This document shows, piece after piece, positions 19,755 through 29,091 of a DNA stretch of 64,000 bases. How positions within the stretch are numbered: position 1 is the stretch's first letter; every line of letters begins with the position of its first letter. The translations under genes and the position numbers were made by a program. The notes beneath the pieces are model-generated. The model was not told where the DNA came from. It saw only the letters and a list, made by a program, of their open reading frames with translations, and ran no database searches. Source of the DNA: Antarctobacter heliothermus (GTDB lineage: Bacteria > Pseudomonadota > Alphaproteobacteria > Rhodobacterales > Rhodobacteraceae); assembly GCF_002237555.1 (NCBI RefSeq), contig NZ_CP022540.1, positions 1,372,501 through 1,436,500 on the forward strand. Direction: 5' to 3'.

Positions 19755-20876
19755 ATGAGCGATTATACCGCGCGCCTAAAGGCGTTGACTGCTGAACCCT
19801 CGAAAGACACCGGAGACGATGCCGCCCGCCGCGGCCGCGTGGGCCGCACCCGCGATGAGATGATGGATCAAGGCCGCGTTCTGGATACGACCATCGCCGC
19901 AGAGCGCGAAGCCTGCAGCACTCTTGCGCGTGCTGTGGTCGAGCGTGGGGTCAAACGCATCGTGATCACTGGCTGCGGCGATTCATGGTTCGCCGCCATC
20001 GGTGCCCGTCTGGCCGTTGAGCGGGCGACCGGCCTTGTGGTGGAACCTGCGCAAGCCTTTGACTGGGCGCATTTCGCTAGCTCAACGGCTGACGCCTCGA
20101 CCCTTGTGATCGGCATTTCGTCTGGCGGCAGCACGCCTGCCGTCGTGGCATCCATGCAGGCGGCAAAGGCACAGGAGGCGCTGGTCTTTGGTGTTTCCAA
20201 CACCACGGGTTCCACGGTTCTGACTGATTTCGACGGAGGGTTGGTCGTACACGCGCAGCGACGGGGCTGGCCGACACAATCCAGTACAGCGACCACGGGC
20301 CTTTTGATTGCTCTGGGAATCGAGATCGGCGCGCTGCTTGGGCGGGATGTCGATGCGTTGCGCAAGGGGCTGTCGACTGTGGGGGCGTCGATGGATGCGG
20401 TTGCACGCGACTGCGATGACGCCGCGCGCGACTGGGCGGCGCAGATCGCGGATGCCTCGATCGTGCTGTTCGCCGGGGCCGGTCCGCATTTCGCCGCGGC
20501 CGCGTTCGGTGCGGCAAAGGTGCGGGAGCTTTCCCCGATCCACGCTATGGCGATGCCGCTCGAAGAATATCACCACTATCGCTCGCAGAAGCGCGACGAT
20601 CCGTTGTTCCTGATCGCGCCCGACGCCGCATCGCGCGAACGCGCGCTCGACACCGCGCTGGTCAGCGAGGATGCGGGCGGGCGCACGGTCGCCCTGTTGC
20701 CGGGGCCCGATGACGAGATCGACAGCCGCATCGCCCACAGCTGGCGGATGCCGCAGGTCGACGATGCTCTGGCGCCGCTGGTTTATTCTGTGCCGCTGCA
20801 CCTCGTGGCCTATCACTTTGCCGAGGCGCGGTTCGCCCGCAACCTCGGGTATCCGGGCCACCTTCAGGCGACATGA
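19755..20876 (+). CDS. SIS-domain sugar-phosphate isomerase/deaminase (GlmS-AgaS-like)
   Basis: 373 residues with two SIS domains. The first has IVITGCGDSWFAAIGARLAV and VIGISSGGSTPAVVASMQAA, equivalent to the phosphosugar-binding loops of GlmS (CGTS and SQSGET). The second has VLFAGAGPHFAAAAFGAAK and the catalytic-type loop MPLEEYHHYRSQ. Proteins of this size act on amino-sugar or ketose phosphates in the cytoplasm. AAGGAAA precedes the ATG at 19755; an ATG at 19734 is less well placed. Working beside a PfkB kinase, it probably isomerises or deaminates the phosphorylated sugar. Confidence 0.85.
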   Translation: MSDYTARLKALTAEPSKDTGDDAARRGRVGRTRDEMMDQGRVLDTTIAAEREACSTLARAVVERGVKRIVITGCGDSWFAAIGARLAVERATGLVVEPAQAFDWAHFASSTADASTLVIGISSGGSTPAVVASMQAAKAQEALVFGVSNTTGSTVLTDFDGGLVVHAQRRGWPTQSSTATTGLLIALGIEIGALLGRDVDALRKGLSTVGASMDAVARDCDDAARDWAAQIADASIVLFAGAGPHFAAAAFGAAKVRELSPIHAMAMPLEEYHHYRSQKRDDPLFLIAPDAASRERALDTALVSEDAGGRTVALLPGPDDEIDSRIAHSWRMPQVDDALAPLVYSVPLHLVAYHFAEARFARNLGYPGHLQAT

Positions 20877-21910
20877 CCGATACCGATGCACATATTCTGA
20901 CGACCGGGGGGGTGATCCGCGACAGCGTGATCACCGCCGACGGGCGCGTGTCGCTGGAACAGATGGGCGGCAATGCCGTCTATTCGGCGGTCGGCGCCCG
21001 ACTCTGGTCTGACCGGGTGGCGCTGGCGGGCAATGTCGCGGCAAATTACCCCGACGCGCTGCTAGACCAGCTGCGCGCTGCCGGCATCGGCTGCGACGGG
21101 ATCGATCGTGCGCCCGAAGAGGTTAGCGAGACTGAGTGGTTCCTGAACAACGCCGACGGATCGCGTGTCGATCTTCTGTATGCGCCATCCCAAGTGTTCC
21201 AAGCGTTCGGCTTTGCCGAGCCGTTGGATGCCGAGGATCGCGCGCGGTTTCTCTCCCGCCTGAAGACACGCACCCCTGAGGGGCTTGGCTTTGGCGCACT
21301 ACGCCAACTCTACCCGGTGTCGGTCGATCAGGCGCTGCGGGCGGCGCCCGGACCGCGCATCGTGCATCTCGCCCCCGAAAATTTGTCGGCACAGGCTGAC
21401 CTGATCGCCGCGTTCCGGGCACGCGGGGCGATCCTGTCGCTTGATCCCGGGTCGTCGGGCGCCCAATCCCCGCACGAGATTGAGACGCTGGCGGGTCAGG
21501 TCGACATCTTTCTTCCCAGCCAAAAGGAACTTGCGGCGATGCGTCCGGGCCTTTCGCCCGCTGCGGCCCTGAAGGATCTGGGCCGGACCTCGTCTGCGGT
21601 TCTGGCCGTCAAGATCGGCGCAGAGGGCGCGTTGCTGCTGGACCGTGATACGGACCGGATCGTTCATGTTCCGGCGCTGGAGGTCGATGCCCCGGATCCG
21701 GTCGGTGCAGGTGATGCATTTTGCGGCGGCTTTGCGGCCGGATACCTGGCGGGGCGGGACGTCCGCCATGCTGCGGCCTGCGGCACCGTTTCTGCCTCTT
21801 TCGCGGTTGGGGGCTTTGGTGCCCTGCATGCCCTGACCGCCACCCCCGACGAGATCGCGCTCCGCCACCGCGCGATTGTTTTCAACACCCTGCCGGAGTT
21901 TTCCCGATGA
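20873..21910 (+). CDS. PfkB-family carbohydrate kinase
   Basis: 345 residues with the ribokinase fold. The C-terminal PfkB signature DPVGAGDAFCGGFAAGYLAG gives the anion-hole GAGD at residues 278-281, with Asp281 as the catalytic base. The N-terminal GG motif is MGGNAVYSAVGA near 31-42. It phosphorylates a sugar or nucleoside, and the start ATGA overlaps the SIS gene stop. The substrate is unknown; ribokinase, nucleoside kinase and fructosyl-amine kinase activities all occur in this family. Confidence 0.88.
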   Translation: MTDTDAHILTTGGVIRDSVITADGRVSLEQMGGNAVYSAVGARLWSDRVALAGNVAANYPDALLDQLRAAGIGCDGIDRAPEEVSETEWFLNNADGSRVDLLYAPSQVFQAFGFAEPLDAEDRARFLSRLKTRTPEGLGFGALRQLYPVSVDQALRAAPGPRIVHLAPENLSAQADLIAAFRARGAILSLDPGSSGAQSPHEIETLAGQVDIFLPSQKELAAMRPGLSPAAALKDLGRTSSAVLAVKIGAEGALLLDRDTDRIVHVPALEVDAPDPVGAGDAFCGGFAAGYLAGRDVRHAAACGTVSASFAVGGFGALHALTATPDEIALRHRAIVFNTLPEFSR

Positions 21911-23385
21911 CCGATCTCCTGATCCGCGGCGGAACCGTCGTTACGATGGACCAAGACCGCCGCATCATCCCCGACGCAAGCGTCGCGGTCAGCGACGGGC
22001 GCATCACATATGTCGGACCCGCCGCCACCGGTCCACAAGACGCCTCAAGGGTGCTTGAGGCTGACGGCGGCATCATCCTGCCCGGTCTGGTGGATGCCCA
22101 CGGCCACGGCGGGCATGGCCTGCTCAAGACGATCGCCTCGGACACGCCGTCGTTCTGGGGCAAAGTGGTGACGCGCACCTATTACCATCATACCGATACC
22201 GATTTCTGGTCGGCGGAGGGCCAGCTTTCGGCGCTGGAGCGGTTGATGTTCGGTGTGACCACCGGCCTGTGCGTCATCGCGTCCGAACCGCGCAGCGATG
22301 ATCCGGCGCTGGCAGGGGCCCATGCCGCCTCTTATGCAGAGGCTGGCCTGCGTGAGATAGTGGCGACAGGCCCCTGCAATCCGCCCTACCCCCGGCCCGC
22401 CACCCGGTGGCGCGACGGCATCCCACATGACGCGCCGTTCACCTTTGAAGACGCAATGACCGGCGCCGAGCAGGTTATCCGCGACTGGCACGGCGGTGCG
22501 AATGACCGCATCCGGGTGATGTTGACGCCCTTTCTGATTGTGCCGTCCTGCGACAGTTCCGGCCCGACCCCCGCCGATAAGGCGCGCCTGACCGATCACG
22601 ACTTGATGCAATCGCGCCGGATCCGCGAATCCGCGCGTGAACACGGGGTGCGCATCCATTCGGACGCCTTTGGCGGCATGGTGCGGCTGGCAAGCCGCGA
22701 TCCCAACGGGCTGCTTGGGCCGGATGTTCTGGTGCAGCATTGCACCGGGCTGGGCATCGATGAGGTGCGCATCATCGCGGACACCGGCACCTCTGTGGGG
22801 CACGCGCCGCTGGCTGGGTCGATGGGGCGGGCGCGCTGTCCAGTTGTCGAACTGATCGAGGCCGGCGCGAACGTGGCGATCACCACTGATGGCACCTCGC
22901 CGCGCACCAGCTTTGATTTGTTGCCAAACCTGCGCGTCGCGATGCGCCTGCAACAGAACCATTTTCAGGACAGTGCCGTCATGCCGACCGGAAAGCTGCT
23001 GGAGATGGCGACGATTGATGCCGCCAAGGCGCTAGGGATGGACAGTGACATCGGATCACTGGAAGTCGGCAAAAAGGCCGACGTGATTACCCTTGGCGGA
23101 GGTCTGCGTCCGCATTTGACGCCCATGTACATGCCGGTCCACCGGGTCGTCCATCAGGCGGCGGGGCAGGATGTGGATCACGTTGTAGTGGATGGCCGCG
23201 TGCTGATGGAAAATCGCTGCCCTGAGGTCGTTGATGCGCGTGCGATTCAAGCCCGCGCCGAACGCGAGTCCGAGCGCATCGTTGAGCGCGCTGGGCTTGC
23301 GCCCTTCATGGAACCTCCCGAGGGGTTCTGGAGCGCGTCGTCGTCGCGCATTTCCGATGATCGTTTCGCGGAGTTCTCATCATGA
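21907..23385 (+). CDS. Amidohydrolase (TRZ/ATZ/cytosine deaminase-like), first of two
   Basis: 492 residues. Metal-dependent TIM-barrel hydrolase with HxH at 65-67 (VDAHGHGGHG), a later His in RIHSDAFGGM, another in VQHCTGLG and the metal Asp in AITTDGTSPR. This set fits deaminases and chlorohydrolases that use one metal to attack a ring C-N bond. Overlaps the kinase gene (ATGA). The substrate is probably a ring amide or amidine produced from the imported compound; assignment to cytosine deaminase itself is not supported. Confidence 0.85.
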   Translation: MTDLLIRGGTVVTMDQDRRIIPDASVAVSDGRITYVGPAATGPQDASRVLEADGGIILPGLVDAHGHGGHGLLKTIASDTPSFWGKVVTRTYYHHTDTDFWSAEGQLSALERLMFGVTTGLCVIASEPRSDDPALAGAHAASYAEAGLREIVATGPCNPPYPRPATRWRDGIPHDAPFTFEDAMTGAEQVIRDWHGGANDRIRVMLTPFLIVPSCDSSGPTPADKARLTDHDLMQSRRIRESAREHGVRIHSDAFGGMVRLASRDPNGLLGPDVLVQHCTGLGIDEVRIIADTGTSVGHAPLAGSMGRARCPVVELIEAGANVAITTDGTSPRTSFDLLPNLRVAMRLQQNHFQDSAVMPTGKLLEMATIDAAKALGMDSDIGSLEVGKKADVITLGGGLRPHLTPMYMPVHRVVHQAAGQDVDHVVVDGRVLMENRCPEVVDARAIQARAERESERIVERAGLAPFMEPPEGFWSASSSRISDDRFAEFSS

Positions 23386-24509
23386 CCGGTCTGAAACTTC
23401 GCAACGTCACGAAAAGCTATGGCACGACGCAAGTCGTGCATGGCATCGATTTGGACGTACCCGAGGGGGCATTCACGGTTTTCGTCGGCCCCTCTGGCTG
23501 TGGCAAATCCACCTTGCTTCGGATGATCGCGGGGCTGGAAACGATCAGCGGGGGCGAGATCGAGATTGGCGGCGTTCTGGTCAACGACATCCCGCCGCGC
23601 GGTCGTGACGTGGCCATGGTGTTTCAGGACTATGCGCTTTACCCGCACATGAAAGTGCGTGAAAACATTGGCTTCGGTCTCAAGATGCGCGGCGTTCCCA
23701 AGGACGAGGCCAAGCGACGGCTCGAAGATGCGGCCGAAATTTTGCAGATCGAACATCTGCTGGACCGGCGGCCCCGCGATTTGTCCGGTGGTCAGCGTCA
23801 GCGGGTCGCCATGGGCCGCGCCATCGTGCGCGACCCCAAGGCGTTCCTGTTCGACGAACCGCTGTCCAACCTCGACGCCAAGTTGCGCGCCGAGATGCGG
23901 ACAGAGATCAAGCGCTTGCATGGTCAGTTGAAAACCACGGTGGTCTATGTGACCCACGATCAGGTCGAGGCGATGACCCTCGCCGATCAGATCGTCGTGT
24001 TGAACGGCGGGCGGATCGAGCAACTGGGCACCCCTGACGAAATCTACAGCCAACCGCGCAGCCGATTTGTCGCCGCATTTATGGGCGCGCCGCCGATGAA
24101 CTTGATCCCGGTGACTGCCGTGGACGGGATGCTGGAACTTGAATCCGGCGCACGGATTCCGATCCCCGCCCGATACCGCGATGCGGTTGAACGGGAGGCG
24201 TCGGCAGGTGGCAAAATGACCCTTGGCATTCGGCCCGAACATTTCACTGCAACCCCCGAACCGGGAATCGACTCTGCCTGGATTGAGCTGCCGGTATCCG
24301 TGGTTGAACCGCTTGGGTCCGACACTCTGGTCTTTCTCAAGACCGGGCAGCGCGAGATCGTCGCGCGCGTCGCTCCTGCCGCCGCGCCGCAGCCCGGCAG
24401 CGACTTTCGGCTGGCCTTTGATCTGGCCGCCTTGCACCTGTTCCGCCTTGATGACGGGCTGAACCTTTTGGCCGACCCCGACCTGACTGGAAAGACCGCA
24501 CACACATGA
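23382..24509 (+). CDS. ABC transporter ATP-binding protein (MalK/UgpC type)
   Basis: 375 residues. Walker A GPSGCGKST at 36-44, Q-loop in MVFQDYALYP, signature LSGGQRQR at 134-141, Walker B FLFDEP at 155-160, switch His in YVTHDQVEAM, and a C-terminal TOBE domain, as in sugar importers. It supplies the ATPase for the binding protein and permeases at 16684-19731, although four bases of overlap place it after the amidohydrolase, in the middle of the enzymes. Confidence 0.93.
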   Translation: MTGLKLRNVTKSYGTTQVVHGIDLDVPEGAFTVFVGPSGCGKSTLLRMIAGLETISGGEIEIGGVLVNDIPPRGRDVAMVFQDYALYPHMKVRENIGFGLKMRGVPKDEAKRRLEDAAEILQIEHLLDRRPRDLSGGQRQRVAMGRAIVRDPKAFLFDEPLSNLDAKLRAEMRTEIKRLHGQLKTTVVYVTHDQVEAMTLADQIVVLNGGRIEQLGTPDEIYSQPRSRFVAAFMGAPPMNLIPVTAVDGMLELESGARIPIPARYRDAVEREASAGGKMTLGIRPEHFTATPEPGIDSAWIELPVSVVEPLGSDTLVFLKTGQREIVARVAPAAAPQPGSDFRLAFDLAALHLFRLDDGLNLLADPDLTGKTAHT

Positions 24510-25309
24510 CCGACACCACGCAAAACCCCGGCCTGTCGCCCCGTCCCGGCAAGCCGTTCCTTGTGGCTGCCCTGCATTTGCCCGATCTGTCGGTGCGCCG
24601 CCATCTCAGCCCTGCCTTCCTCGAGGACTACACCTTGGCCAACACTGAGGCGTTGGTTTCGGGAGGCATCGACCATGTGATCCTTCAGGATCAAACTCGC
24701 CAAAAAGGTGAAGCCGCGCCGGAAACCGTGGCACTGACCGCAGCGCTGGGACGGACGATGAAGCGGGCCTTTCCGGAGATGAGTCTGGGCATCATCGTGC
24801 AGGCTCATGACGCTTGCGCGCCCATCGCCATTGCTCATGCCTCTGGCGCGGATTTCGTCCGTCTCAAGATTTTTGTCGGTGCGGCCATGACCTTTGAGGG
24901 CCACCGCGAGGCGCTTGCCGTTGAGGCGGTCAGCTATCGCCACCGGTTGCAGGCCGACAACGTCGCAATCATGGCCGACGTCTTTGACCGCACCTGCGTG
25001 CCGACGATCGCCGTCACGCCTGAACGCGCCGCAGTTTCGGCGGTGCATAATGGTGCTGATGCGCTTGTGATTACCGGATCGGACGTGCCCGACAGCTTAG
25101 CGCGCATCCGCGCGGCGCGGGGGGCCGGGGTGAAACGGCCAATCCTGATCGGCGGCAGTGTCACGGCGCAGAACGCGCAGGACGTGCTGGCGGCGGCGGA
25201 TGGCGCGATCGTCTCCTCCTCTCTGATGCGCCCCGATTATGCCGAGGGCGACCTGCTGCGCTGGGACGCGGGGCTGACCCGCGCGCTGGTCGACGCCGCT
25301 GCGTCATGA
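24506..25309 (+). CDS. BtpA/SgcQ-family TIM-barrel protein
   Basis: 267 residues matching the BtpA/SgcQ family: FLVAALHLPDLSVRRH at the start, GGIDHVILQD, ASGADFVRLKIFVGAAMTFE, and the C-terminal phosphate-binding-like ILIGGSVTAQN and DGAIVSSSL. In other bacteria SgcQ genes sit beside PfkB kinases and sugar-phosphate enzymes; the biochemical role is poorly known, with N-glycosidase or aldolase-like activity on a phosphorylated sugar being plausible. Its place directly with a PfkB kinase and SIS enzyme supports that direction but does not prove it. Confidence 0.8.
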   Translation: MTDTTQNPGLSPRPGKPFLVAALHLPDLSVRRHLSPAFLEDYTLANTEALVSGGIDHVILQDQTRQKGEAAPETVALTAALGRTMKRAFPEMSLGIIVQAHDACAPIAIAHASGADFVRLKIFVGAAMTFEGHREALAVEAVSYRHRLQADNVAIMADVFDRTCVPTIAVTPERAAVSAVHNGADALVITGSDVPDSLARIRAARGAGVKRPILIGGSVTAQNAQDVLAAADGAIVSSSLMRPDYAEGDLLRWDAGLTRALVDAAAS

Positions 25310-26217
25310 CTGACCGGCGGGACTTCATCGGACATGGGGGGCAGCCCCCCATGCGCCACTGGCCGAACGGGGCCGGCTTGGCCGTATCGTTTGTCGTCAA
25401 CGTCGAGGAAGGTGCAGAACTGTCAATCGCCGACGGGGATGAGTGCAACGAGTTCATCTATGAGGCGGTCGAGCCGGTCGAGGGTGAGATCGACCTGTGC
25501 ATGGAAAGCCATTTTGAATACGGCCCGCGCGCGGGCTGGCCGCGCATCCGGCAGGCGCTGCAGGATCGTCGTGTCCCGGCGACCCTGAACGCCTGCGGAC
25601 GGGCAATCGCTCGCCTTCCCTGGCTTGCGCAGGAGGCCGTCGCGGACGGCCATGAGATCGCCGCTCATGGGTATCGGTGGGAGCGTCACGTTCACATGGA
25701 CGCCGCGCAAGAGCGCAAGGCGATTGCCGATTGCAGCGACGCGATTGCGGCGGCCTGTGGTGAGGCTCCGGTCGGCTGGCACACCCGCTCTGCCACCTCG
25801 CCGCGCACGCGCGATCTGCTACAGGAAAACGGCGGCTTTCTTTACGACAGCAATGCTTACAACGACGATATCCCCTTTACTGTCCCCGGTCCGAATGGCC
25901 CGCATGTGGTGCTGCCCTATGCCTTTGACACCAACGACATGCGGTTCTTCAATCGGGGCGGCTTTGTCTTTGCCGAGGACTTCTCACGCTATTGCATCGC
26001 CGCCTTCGACCGGCTGCTTGACGAAAGCGCTCACGCCCCACGGATGCTGTCCATCGGGCTGCACCTGCGCATTATCGGGCGCCCGGCACGGATCAGCGGA
26101 CTGGAACAGGTGTTGGACCATGTTCTGAACCACCCCGATGTCTGGATCGCGCGCCGTGACCAGATTGCACATGCCTGGCGGGCAGGGCTGGATCTTCCGG
26201 TCTGGAACACACGATGA
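25306..26217 (+). CDS. Polysaccharide deacetylase-fold hydrolase, allantoinase (PuuE)-like
   Basis: 303 residues with the NodB fold in the PuuE subgroup: LAVSFVVNVEEGAE near the N-terminus, EIAAHGYRWERH (metal His), GWHTRSATSPRTRDLLQENG and FLYDSNAYNDDIPF. PuuE-type enzymes open the hydantoin ring of allantoin without being related to dihydroorotase-type allantoinase. Here no uricase or other purine gene is adjacent, so another cyclic ureide or imide is the likely substrate. Overlaps the BtpA gene by four bases. Confidence 0.8.
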   Translation: MTDRRDFIGHGGQPPMRHWPNGAGLAVSFVVNVEEGAELSIADGDECNEFIYEAVEPVEGEIDLCMESHFEYGPRAGWPRIRQALQDRRVPATLNACGRAIARLPWLAQEAVADGHEIAAHGYRWERHVHMDAAQERKAIADCSDAIAAACGEAPVGWHTRSATSPRTRDLLQENGGFLYDSNAYNDDIPFTVPGPNGPHVVLPYAFDTNDMRFFNRGGFVFAEDFSRYCIAAFDRLLDESAHAPRMLSIGLHLRIIGRPARISGLEQVLDHVLNHPDVWIARRDQIAHAWRAGLDLPVWNTR

Positions 26218-26873
26218 AAATCACGCTGGTTAATCCCAACAGTTCGCGCGCGGTGACAGAGGCGATGGTTGCTATTGCCCGCTCGGTCGCGCCCGGCGTC
26301 ACTGTCCAGGGCGTGACCATCCCGGACGCCCCGCCGACCATTTTGAACCCCGATGCGTTGGACGCGGCCGCCATCCGCGTCGCGGCGCTGGCACCGTCTC
26401 TTGCAGGCGCGGTGATCGTGGCTGGGTTCGGCGATCCGGGGCTGATGGAGCTGCGCGCCGCGGGGCTATCCCATGCCACCGGCCTTGCAGAGGCGTCGAT
26501 CGCTGAGGCCGCCGCCCTCGCGCCTCGCTTTGCCGTGGTGACGACGACGCCGCAACTGGTCGGGCGGATCGACCTTGCCGCACAGCGGGCCAGTCACGAT
26601 GGGTATGCAGGCACCTGGGTCACTCCCGGCGATCCCCAGCAGCTTATGTCCGATGCGTCGGCGCTGACGGATGCCTTGCTTGCGGCCTGTCAGCGCGCCT
26701 GTGCCGAGGCCGAACGGGACGGCGCGCTTGGAGCCATCATCATTGGCGGCGGGCCGCTGGCTGTCGCAGCGCGCACCATTTCGGCGGACGCTCCAGTGCC
26801 GTTGATCGAACCCGTTCCCGCAGCGGTGCGCCGCCTGCTTGCAACCGCTCATACAGATGGAATTCCCGGATGA
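26214..26873 (+). CDS. Asp/Glu/hydantoin racemase-fold protein lacking both catalytic Cys
   Basis: 219 residues. ITLVNPNSSRAVTEAM at the N-terminus is the family opening, and AGFGDPGLMELRA and AIIIGGGPLA are the two active-site segments. In active hydantoin and allantoin racemases these read with Cys (CFGDPG and LGCAG types); here they are Gly71 and Gly179. The fold is therefore present but two-base racemisation by thiols is not possible as in known members. It may act as an isomerase, decarboxylase or lyase of another kind, or be a binding protein. Overlaps neighbours by four bases on both sides. Confidence 0.8.
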   Translation: MKITLVNPNSSRAVTEAMVAIARSVAPGVTVQGVTIPDAPPTILNPDALDAAAIRVAALAPSLAGAVIVAGFGDPGLMELRAAGLSHATGLAEASIAEAAALAPRFAVVTTTPQLVGRIDLAAQRASHDGYAGTWVTPGDPQQLMSDASALTDALLAACQRACAEAERDGALGAIIIGGGPLAVAARTISADAPVPLIEPVPAAVRRLLATAHTDGIPG

Positions 26874-28360
26874 CCGAAACGCTCGTAACAGCCGACCGCA
26901 TCCTTGTCGGCTTTGGACCCGACCACACCCCCGACCTGCGAGAGGATGCCGCGCTGCTGATCCGTGACGGCAAGGTTGCCGCCATCGGCCCGGCAGAGAC
27001 GTTGCGCCGCGATCACCCCGATGCCGAACGGATTGGGGGTTCGGGACAGGTTGTCATCCCCGGACTGATCAACGCCCACCATCATGTGGGTCTGACACCA
27101 TTCCAACTGGGCGTGCCTGATCTGCCGCTGGAACTGTGGATCGCGGCGCGGATCGGCCTGCGTGAAGTCGCGCCCCGACTGGACACACTTTTTTCAGCGT
27201 TTGAGATGATCGCCTCTGGCGTGACGACGGTTCAGCACCTGCACGCGCGTGCGCCGGGGACACCAGAGGGCGTGCTGGGGCGGGCGGATGAGATCCTTTC
27301 GGCCTACGCCGAGATTGGGATGCGGGTGTCCTATTCCTTTGCCCTGCGTGATCAAAACCGGCTGGTCTATGCGGCGGATCAGGACTTTGTGGCGACGTTG
27401 CCAGAACCGCTGCGTGCGCCCACCGCGGAATACCTTGGAGCCTTTGCCTTGCCCCTGTCGGACCAGGTCGCCATCTTTGACGCCCTACGCAGCCGGTATG
27501 CCGGGGATCCGATGACTGCGATCCAGATCGGCCCGTCGAACCTGCACTGGCTGTCGGATGCGGCGCTGGAAAGCGCGGCGGAGATGTCCGGGCGAACCGG
27601 CGCGCCTATGCACATTCACCTGCTCGAGACTCCGTATCAGGTCGAATACGCCCGCCAACGCACCGGCGGATCGGCCGTTGCCCATCTGGATCGTTTCGGA
27701 CTGCTGGGCCCGCAAACCACGCTGGGCCATGCCGTCTGGATGACCGCCGATGACATTGCGCTTTGTGCTGAGCGCGGCGTGTGTCTATGCCACAACTGTT
27801 CGTCCAATCTGCGGCTGAAAAGCGGAACTGCCGACCTCAACGGCTTTCTTGCCTCTGGCGTTCCGGTCGCCATGGGCATTGATGAGGCGGGCATAAACGA
27901 CGACCGCGACATGATGCAGGAAATGCGGCTGGTGCAGACTCTGCACCGACCGTCCGGGCACAGCTCGCCGACCCCGTCGGCCGCGCAGGTGCTGCAGATG
28001 GCGACCGAATATGGCGCCGCGACGACGCCCTTTGCCGACCGGGTCGGACGACTGGAAGTCGGTTGCGAGGCCGATCTGGTGTTGCTGGATTGGGCCCGGC
28101 TGACCTATCCTTGGCAAGACCCCGCGCGGCCTTTTGCTGAGGTTCTGGTGCGCCGCGCCCGGCCCGAGTTTGTGCTGCAGGTGCTAATTGGCGGTCGCAG
28201 CGTTCTCAAGGACGGTCGGTTCGTGAATGTGGATCGCGACCAGATACTTGATGAGATCGCGGCCAGTTTGGGCCGTTCGCCACAAATCTGCGAACAATCT
28301 CGGGTCCAGCTTGCAGCGGACCTCTTTCCGCATGTCGATAAATTCTACGCGAACTGGTAG
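26870..28360 (+). CDS. Amidohydrolase (TRZ/ATZ family), second of two
   Basis: 496 residues. The metal motif is at 70-72 (NAHHHVGL), further His in HIHLLETPYQ and LGHAVWMTADD, and the Asp in MGIDEAGINDD. Similar in plan to atrazine chlorohydrolase-type and SAH deaminase-type enzymes that act on exocyclic groups of N-heterocycles. It differs from the first amidohydrolase of the operon and so likely performs a separate step. It is the last gene of the run; IS21 debris begins about 280 bp later, and I see no terminator in 28361-28639. Confidence 0.85.
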   Translation: MTETLVTADRILVGFGPDHTPDLREDAALLIRDGKVAAIGPAETLRRDHPDAERIGGSGQVVIPGLINAHHHVGLTPFQLGVPDLPLELWIAARIGLREVAPRLDTLFSAFEMIASGVTTVQHLHARAPGTPEGVLGRADEILSAYAEIGMRVSYSFALRDQNRLVYAADQDFVATLPEPLRAPTAEYLGAFALPLSDQVAIFDALRSRYAGDPMTAIQIGPSNLHWLSDAALESAAEMSGRTGAPMHIHLLETPYQVEYARQRTGGSAVAHLDRFGLLGPQTTLGHAVWMTADDIALCAERGVCLCHNCSSNLRLKSGTADLNGFLASGVPVAMGIDEAGINDDRDMMQEMRLVQTLHRPSGHSSPTPSAAQVLQMATEYGAATTPFADRVGRLEVGCEADLVLLDWARLTYPWQDPARPFAEVLVRRARPEFVLQVLIGGRSVLKDGRFVNVDRDQILDEIAASLGRSPQICEQSRVQLAADLFPHVDKFYANW

Positions 28361-28639
28361 GTGGTGAGACGGAAATGCGCGGAGCCAATGCCACATGTGC
28401 TCCGAGAGATCTTTTCGAGTTTTAGCGCAGCGAGGTGGTCCCGAATGTTCGACCAGTTTGCCAACGGGCTTCAGCATGGGTTTCATGTCTAGCGGCGGTT
28501 GCCACTTTTTGGCTCCCGGTATCAAAGGCCTCCGCTAGCGTCAGCAACACGTGGGATGCGTACGGGCGTCTCTCGTTGCAATAGGTGATCCGCGCGTCGA
28601 TCCCGCGTCTTGCCTCGGAACCGGCGGCAGGCCAGGTAA

Positions 28640-29043
28640 GCCAACGGCAAGGTCAACTCGCAGTTGCGCGTGAGCTACGACACCAACGATTACCCGGTCC
28701 CGGTCGCCTATGGGCATCAGGATGTCTGGACCCGCGCCTGCATCGACCGGGTGATGATAGGCTGCGACGGCAATGTCATTGCGCGGCATGCGCGCTGCTA
28801 CGACCGCGAGGACATGGTCTTCGATCCGGTCCACTACCTTCCGCTTATCGAGCGCAAGATCAATGCCCTGGATCAAGCCGCGCCCTTGACGGAGTAGGAT
28901 TTGCCTAAAGAGCTCCAAACCCTGCGCCGTCTCATGGAAGCGCGCATGCTGAAAATGGGGCGGCGCGAGTATGTTCAGGTGCTACGCCTGCTCGAGACCT
29001 TCGGCATGGAGGACCTGCACGCTGCCGCAAAGCAGGGATAGTA
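28640..29043 (+). pseudogene. istA: IS21-family transposase IstA, C-terminal remnant
   Basis: Reads QLRVSYDTNDYPVPVAYGHQ, RHARCYDREDMVFDPVHYLP and IERKINALDQAAPL, then a TAG at 28895-28897, then LRRLMEARMLKMGRREYVQV and LRLLETFGMEDLHAA before another stop. This is the beta-barrel and tail of IstA; the DDE core is missing. The istB fragment at 6285 may be from the same kind of element. Confidence 0.8.
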
Positions 29044-29091
29044 TCCCGAGGACTGGAATAACTTTGCTCTTCGGCCTTGGCTCGGCCGCAG

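Noticed and set aside
20082..20891. Long minus-strand frames opposite the SIS, kinase and amidohydrolase genes
   Set aside because: Antisense shadows of clear genes in GC-rich DNA.
28361..28639. Extension of the last operon gene or a further gene
   Set aside because: No ribosome site or family match; frames here are short and run into the IS21 remnant.
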